Shown here: positions 58,616 through 64,000 of the stretch, piece by piece
Position numbering within the stretch: the stretch's first letter is position 1
How the letters are laid out: each line of letters starts with the position of its first letter
Assembly (NCBI GenBank): GCA_947359465.1
Contig: OX375879.1
Coordinates: forward strand, 91,810,578-91,874,577
Length of the DNA: 64,000 bases
DNA from: Metellina segmentata
Lineage: Eukaryota > Arthropoda > Arachnida > Araneae > Tetragnathidae
Reading direction: 5' to 3'
The notes under the pieces: model-generated
Told to the model about the DNA's origin: nothing
The model's database searches: none
The model's input: only the letters and a program-made list of their open reading frames with translations
Position numbers and translations under genes: made by a program

Positions 58616-59418
58616 TCGGTACAGCTACAGTCTACGTTTAAAGAGGTGGCAATGGCCTTGGCCGATTTTTTTGGCTCACTTCTAAATTCGCCAAGGCAAG
58701 AATTATTTCAAAAATATTTTTCTTTTTACAACGGAAAAATAAAAGCTTGAAAATACATTTGAGAACGTTTTGAAAAGTATATTTTCTAAAACTTTCACAG
58801 GAAGTAGTAAGCTTAAACACATTTGTAACTAGCAGAAAAACTAAGCTGCGAATGTTGGGTGAGAATATATACCTTGAAACTTATCAATTACACTAAATAC
58901 AGTAGGCTTGTTTAAAAAGAAAAGGATTTTTAAAAGAAAAAAAAAGCAAGAAATAATACAACATAATACGTCAGAACTGTTCGGGGAAAAAATTATAAAA
59001 AACGAAATTTCCACAAATGGCTAAAAACAAAACTCAGAAACGTTTCGTGAAAAATATTATATCAAAATAAAATTCCACAACTGTTGAAATACTAATAAAT
59101 GAACCAATGATATCACAAAAAAAAATTAAAAGGACCAATGCAATCAAAGGCTATTTTAAATTAAAATAACCAAAGGAAGAAAACAAATTCCAAACGAACC
59201 AATGAAATCAAACGACTTTAACGGATTTTCGAAGAACTTTCTAAAATATTCAAAATGAAAACTGAAAGTTACCGTAGGCCGAGGTTGCCATGAAAACCAT
59301 AATAACCGTAAAGACATATACGATCAGTAATGTATAGTAACTCGCTACTAATAGTGCGCCAAAAAGAAATCGCCATGGCCGTTGCCACCGCTATAAACGC
59401 AGAGTGTAGCTGTACCGA
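58616..59418. mobile_element. Non-autonomous TIR element, long inverted termini, superfamily unknown
   Basis: The left terminus TCGGTACAGCTACAGTCTAC runs on through GTGGCAATGGCC and GATTTTTTTGGCTCACT. The right terminus (59418 back) is its inverse, TCGGTACAGCTACACTCTGC through GTGGCAACGGCC and GATTTCTTTTTGGCGCACT. The repeats stay alignable for roughly 75 bp with small differences. TTGG is present outside both ends, a possible 4 bp target duplication. The AT-rich centre carries GACCAATG/GAACCAATG phrases three times. No transposase is encoded. I cannot place it in a known superfamily from the ends alone. Confidence 0.65.
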
Positions 59419-60637
59419 TTGGTCACACACGCTTTTAATGATGCAAACAATTAAAATGTTCACGGGGTATCATAAATAAAATTTGTTACTATAGTTAAAA
59501 TAATGGATATTTTAATAGAAAACAGCCTTATTATTTAGTTTACGTAATGGGCACAAGTTTTGAATTGTTTATTACGTTTTTTTTATTCGCTGTAGTAAAA
59601 AAAAGCATACTTTGAAATAATGTTTTTCCAAAGTATTAACCTAATAATGATTTCATTTGATTTGAGCTTGAATGAATATTATTATTAGTATGTATTTAAT
59701 TATTTTACTGCATGAATGCATTATTACCATGCATTAATTTTATAACTACTATAGTATTCTGTTATATAACGAACTCTTCCAATTTTCTACTTCACATACA
59801 ATTTGAGCTGTTTTATGTTAAAGATAATGTACTCGAACCAACTAAAGAAAATTAAATCCTTCAATGCGTAATTGCTCATTATGCTTCTTATAAAGCAAAT
59901 CTATGCGGTGTAAAAGTAATTTCATCTTCCAACCTTTGTAGATGAATACAAATTCCTAATTTGAAATTATGTTGAGATATGTAACATGGTAATCTTTTAA
60001 TGTACAGACAGTAAGATGTAATCACAACTCTAATATTTTGGCAAATACATTTAAATGTATTGAACTTTGTTTAAACAATATAAAAAACGATTTTAAACTT
60101 TTTAAATAACAATAATTCAATCTTCTTGAGCAGACGTAAGTATCTTTCACGTCTAAGAATTCAAACCACATGTTCATTAAGATTTCATTAAGGGTTCATT
60201 AAGATATGTATAGTGAAAAGATGTCCAGAGAATACATTATTCTTAATTAAATTTACACAGTAATCACTATTGAGTGCTTTTTAACATAGATATACATAGT
60301 AATTTCGTATCAGTACTTCTAAAATACAAAGTAGATATACATTGTAAACTGTATACAAAGCAGAATAGGGGATAGATAATTTATTAAGGGTTAGCAAGAT
60401 TATTGTAAATGGTCCATGGTCTGGTTATGCATTGTGTGATGAAGCAACTTTGACAAATGATTGATCTTGGAAGATATTCGTGTTTGATAAACATGTTAAG
60501 ATTGAGGACTGAACACAAACTCGCTTTTTGATATCCGATATCAAATTGAATACTAACATCTGAAGTAGATGGAAACGTGAGTGTAGTTATTGTTAGCAGG
60601 GAAACCATTCAAAATACTGATAAAATTGTAGGGAATA
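59419..60637. other. AT-rich stretch, no gene seen
   Basis: About 1.2 kb with a minor repeat (CATTAAG occurring three times at 60175-60207). No element recognised. Confidence 0.45.
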
Positions 60638-60640
60638 CTT

Positions 60641-61471
60641 CAGGGTGTCCTAAAAGTTCCCGTACTGACGATTCGTGAATTTATTATACAAAAACAACAC
60701 ACGCTAAAACAATTATTTATATGCAAATGGTGAAAAACACTTTTAACCTAACGTAGGAAACCAATGTGCAGGTACATTTATAGTAAATGTTCTAAATTTC
60801 AGCCCTTTTCGTGGAGGTAAAGCTGAAATCGGTTTGCGCATATTTTTAGAAACGCGTTTCAAGATGCTGGGAGTGACTTCTTGTATCCTTTGAGTAATGG
60901 CAATTTTCAGATCACCTATTGTTTGGTGATTAACTTCATAAACTTTGTTCTTTAAATATCCCCACAGAAAAAAAAGTCAAGGATGAACAGATCAGGGAAC
61001 AAGGTGGCCAAAAGTTTCTTGAGATGAGTCGATCGCCAAAAAAATCTTGAAGCATGCTCATGGTTTCATAATTTGTACGGCAGGTCGCAACCGTCTTGTT
61101 GGAACCAAGAGTCTCATTCATTCACTACTAATAATGCAACAAATTGTTGAATTAGTTGATATAGCGTATCTTTACTCGGTATTGCATTACTTGGATATTT
61201 ATTTCGCCAAAATTCTTTACAACTTTCATATGATTTGCATTCAAAATAATCCTCAAACAGCGCAATTCTATGAATGCGTGATAAATTCATCTTGCAATGA
61301 AGAACAAAATGACGTGGAACTTTTTGGAACAACTTGAGTGTGAAGAAAATCAAACGATGAAAATTAAAGAGTCGATAAAACTATAAGCAGACGATAAAAT
61401 TCAATAATTAAAAAAGACACTGGCAATAAATTTTTTTAAAGTTGGAGTACGAGAACTTTTAGGACACACTG
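60641..61471 (-). mobile_element. Tc1/mariner-superfamily element, internally deleted, with TIRs
   Basis: Left terminus CAGGGTGTCCTAAAAGTTCC then CGTACT; right terminus (inverse) CAGTGTGTCCTAAAAGTTCT then CGTACT. TA lies just outside each end (60636-60637 with three extra bases, and 61472-61473). About 830 bp, shorter than a complete element. Confidence 0.85.
60780..61345 (-). pseudogene. IS630/mariner-type transposase remnant, N- and C-terminal parts only
   Basis: On the minus strand the N-terminal helix-turn-helix region reads IHRIALFEDYFECKSYESC and FWRNKYPSNAIPSKDTLYQL (about 61290-61170). The C-terminal part appears as DRLISRNFWPP followed by a degraded SLICSSLTFFSVGIFKEQ (about 61050-60940), the place of the PPRSPDL-PPDFFLWGYLK block with the third catalytic acid. 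It continues, broken, to KGLKF near 60800. The stretch with the first two catalytic aspartates is missing between them, and frames change several times. Family placement rests on these blocks; the exact DDx spacing cannot be read. Confidence 0.75.
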
Positions 61472-61576
61472 TATAACATGTTATAGATTAGACCTCTATT
61501 ACATTACAGTCCTACGAATTCCATTATGTAGTTCCATCCATAGTGTGTAGACACCATTTACTGCTGGAAAATGACA

Positions 61577-63149
61577 TCTATATAAATAAGAATGGAGTGT
61601 TTGTTTGTACATTCAATATTTTCGACCCATTTCAAGTTTTCTATCCGTTTTGGACCCTTCTGATGCCGAATCCGCCTTTTTTTCGTTTGGTGTCTGTCTG
61701 TCTGTCTGTCCGTCTGTCTGTCTGTCTGTCTGTATGTTGTGCCCTATACACGTCCACGCGGTTTAACATATTTTCATGAAAATTTGCATACAGTGAGTAC
61801 TTAGCTTCATTTAGTGGGTGGCATTGGTTGCGAAAGTCTGTCTGTCCGTCTTTCCGTTCTATGCTCGATTTTGTGTTTGTGTGTTTGTGTAGACATCACA
61901 TGAATTGTATTCCAGATATTTGATTGCATTGTATTTTATTTTATACATTATCTATTAGTTTAGTGAACGCAATATTAAACATTTCTTTATTCTTATATTT
62001 AGTTGAGTTTCATGCTAAAACACCTGAGTAAGTATACTTAAATCAACCATAATTTGGTAGTTTTGGAAAAATTGGAATGTCTATTGAATATTACGATTAC
62101 TTCGATTGCTTTACCAGTACTGCTGAAAAAGTAATTATTCTTCAAAAAATTATTTTTTTTATGGAATTTCATCTCTGATACTTCATTTATTTCGAGTCTT
62201 ATTTTTATTCTTTGCGCAATGAAAACGATTTCCGAAAATTTGGGACAGACGATATTTTTCAATGAAACGAGAATGAACAAGATCGCGCGAGCAGTGATAT
62301 TTTTTCTGGTTCTTTCGTTCTGAATTAATTTCACATTTCTAAATTTTGTACACTTTTAGTTGTAAGTTGTGGCAACTGTGCGAGATCAAGAGATAAAATT
62401 GAATCACAAATTAATATCTTTAGAACAATTTTTTGCGACATCTTTTATTTTGTTTTACTTTGCTGTTTCCAGTTTTAAATATTTATTATTTTAATAAATG
62501 TGTTTTCCTTCTCATCACACGCAACAGCACCACAAAGTATTAGACTTAAAAATGTTAGGTAAATCAGTATAAATTTTCAGTAAATGTTAAGTGTAGTTAT
62601 GCCATTATTTAAAGAATAATGCCGTTATTGAAAGAATAATAATGTTTATTAATCCAAACTGGAACTTTTTCCAACATTAAAAAATTCGTTGTAATAATGA
62701 CAGGAGAAGATTGCAAAAATTCACAATGTCGGATACCGGAGGCAAGAGTGCCACAAGTAAAAAAATATTGTTTTGTTGACTATGAGTGCGAGAGCACTCA
62801 GCCGTAAATCGTAATTTTAATTAATTGAGTTGAACATGAAAAGAACTTAAGAAATGGAATTCCAAATCTTCCTATAAATCGTCTTTTATAGTAGTAACCT
62901 TAGTATCACCTTTCGTCATTTTGTAGCTTTGTCATACAGCAATTGTACGATGTATGTGAAATGTATTACATGAATGGATATGCATGTGTAGGATTTGTGT
63001 CCAAAGTAAGTTGTAGAAAATATAAAGATGGCGAAAGATGTTAAAATAAATTTTTATTCTACAAAAAACGTAAGTCATTATATATTTTGATTATCTCTTC
63101 AATCTAGAGTAAACCAATTCAAACCGAGTAAGGTCGGGTATTTTGCTAG
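61577..63149 (+). mobile_element. Non-autonomous Helitron
   Basis: It starts TCTATATAAATAAGAATGGA, a 5' TC start of the type familiar from arthropod Helitrons, with (TCTG)n soon after. It ends with a small hairpin ACCGAGTAAGGTCGGGT, eight or so bases, then CTAG at 63146-63149. The host bases are A before and T after, as expected for insertion between A and T without target duplication. A related 5' region lies at 55280-55585. No Rep/helicase frame is present in its 1573 bp. The call depends on the two ends. Confidence 0.6.
61692..61733. repeat. (TCTG)n microsatellite
   Basis: About ten TCTG units with one CCG interruption, in the 5' part of the Helitron. A shorter run recurs near 61837. Confidence 0.95.
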
Positions 63150-63311
63150 TAAACGATAAAACCAGATAAAGTGTCTCCCACTTACCAAGGCTCAATGCTT
63201 GTAGCATAACAACTTCGTTCGTAGCATTGGGGATTTTTTCCAAACAAACAAGATTTCATTGAGATTCATCTAAAATTTTTGTCAGTTATGAACTTTCTAT
63301 TTTAGCAAACA

Positions 63312-63498
<187 letters not shown>

Positions 63499-63689
63499 CT
63501 CCAGGTTAGGTGGGTTTTATGACGCGAGTGACATCTTTATCAAGATGTGACAAACACAAGGCAACGTCAAGTAATTGACATACAAATACACGAGGGTTTG
63601 TACCAAAATGTGGCATACACAAGAAACTATATTCTTTCAGAGAAGAAATAAACACGTCTAATTTACCAGAGTTAAATTAAACGTCTGGT

Positions 63690-63925
63690 AGTTGCGAATT
63701 TACTTCGCAATAGAGCTACTAGTCAGTGATCAATCCCGAAGGGAAAGATTCGTCGACAACAGCTCGTGTCTTTGAACCAAGGTCAGATAACGAGGTCAAC
63801 ACCTGAGGTGGTTTCTACTCTTCAAACTTCCACAACACGTTTTAACGTGCACTAGCCGCCATTTTTTAAACATTCTTTGATTGGATCGAGTTCCAAACTC
63901 ACAAACTACCAGTATAAGTTGCAGG
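63690..63925 (-). mobile_element. SINE-D copy, minus orientation, degenerate
   Basis: GATCAATCCCGAAGGGAAAG, ATAACGAGGTCAACACCTGA, TTCAAACTTCCACAACACG, TTTAACGTGCACTAGCCGCC and a worn head with TTGATTGGATCGAGTTCC, in the order expected for the family on the minus strand. Confidence 0.75.
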
Positions 63926-64000
63926 AATCTTATTTGGGTCTCCTAAAATTCAAATTATAAGCTTCATAAAAGCTTATCTCATTTGAACAGAACTTTCACT

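Overview
The window is animal, probably arthropod, nuclear DNA, and a spider is the best guess. The reasons are the low-GC background, long microsatellites, dense tRNA-derived SINEs, Tc1/mariner transposases of a style common in spider genomes, Helitron ends, and no bacterial operons. The species assignment is an inference. I found no host protein-coding gene, rRNA gene or free-standing tRNA gene that I could defend. The recognisable protein remnants all come from transposable elements.

Layout. 0-6 kb: a SINE, two inverted copies of a GC-ended MITE, an internally deleted DD34D mariner, a deletion derivative of a Tc1-like element and a fragment resembling DUF4817. 6-13 kb: AT-rich, with sparse SINE, Tc1 and MITE fragments. 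12.9-15.4 kb: a tandem array of about 355 bp units running into a GC-rich island. 16-18.1 kb: SINEs, including one nested inside another. 19.9-23.2 kb: a duplicated segment of about 496 bp with a 1.4 kb Tc1-like transposon exactly at the junction; the second copy carries five 212 bp tandem units. 24.3-24.9 kb: GC island 2. 25.5-26.6 kb: a complete SINE with target-site duplication and a 250 bp (CA)n run that cuts a Tc1 transposase. 27.4-30.1 kb: a 2.7 kb higher-order satellite that begins and ends in TTAA. 30-36 kb: piggyBac-like MITEs. 39-42.3 kb: GC island 3 between two tandem arrays, then a DD41D mariner pseudogene. 46-47.1 kb: a probable solo LTR containing two nested SINEs. 48.1-51.7 kb: an array of about 228 bp units running into GC island 4. 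52-64 kb: SINEs, MITEs, a TIR element of uncertain superfamily, another mariner derivative, a Helitron and long (TA)n runs.

Two observations look most worth following. One is a family of about ten short elements bounded by TTAA and built from modules of the palindrome GACGAGATATCTCGTC; I interpret them as piggyBac-type MITEs. The other is that three of the four GC-rich islands in this apparent gene desert have a tandem array on their upstream edge, with the last array copy merging into the island. The SINEs are mosaic: the same tRNA-like head is joined to different bodies, and the same body to different heads.
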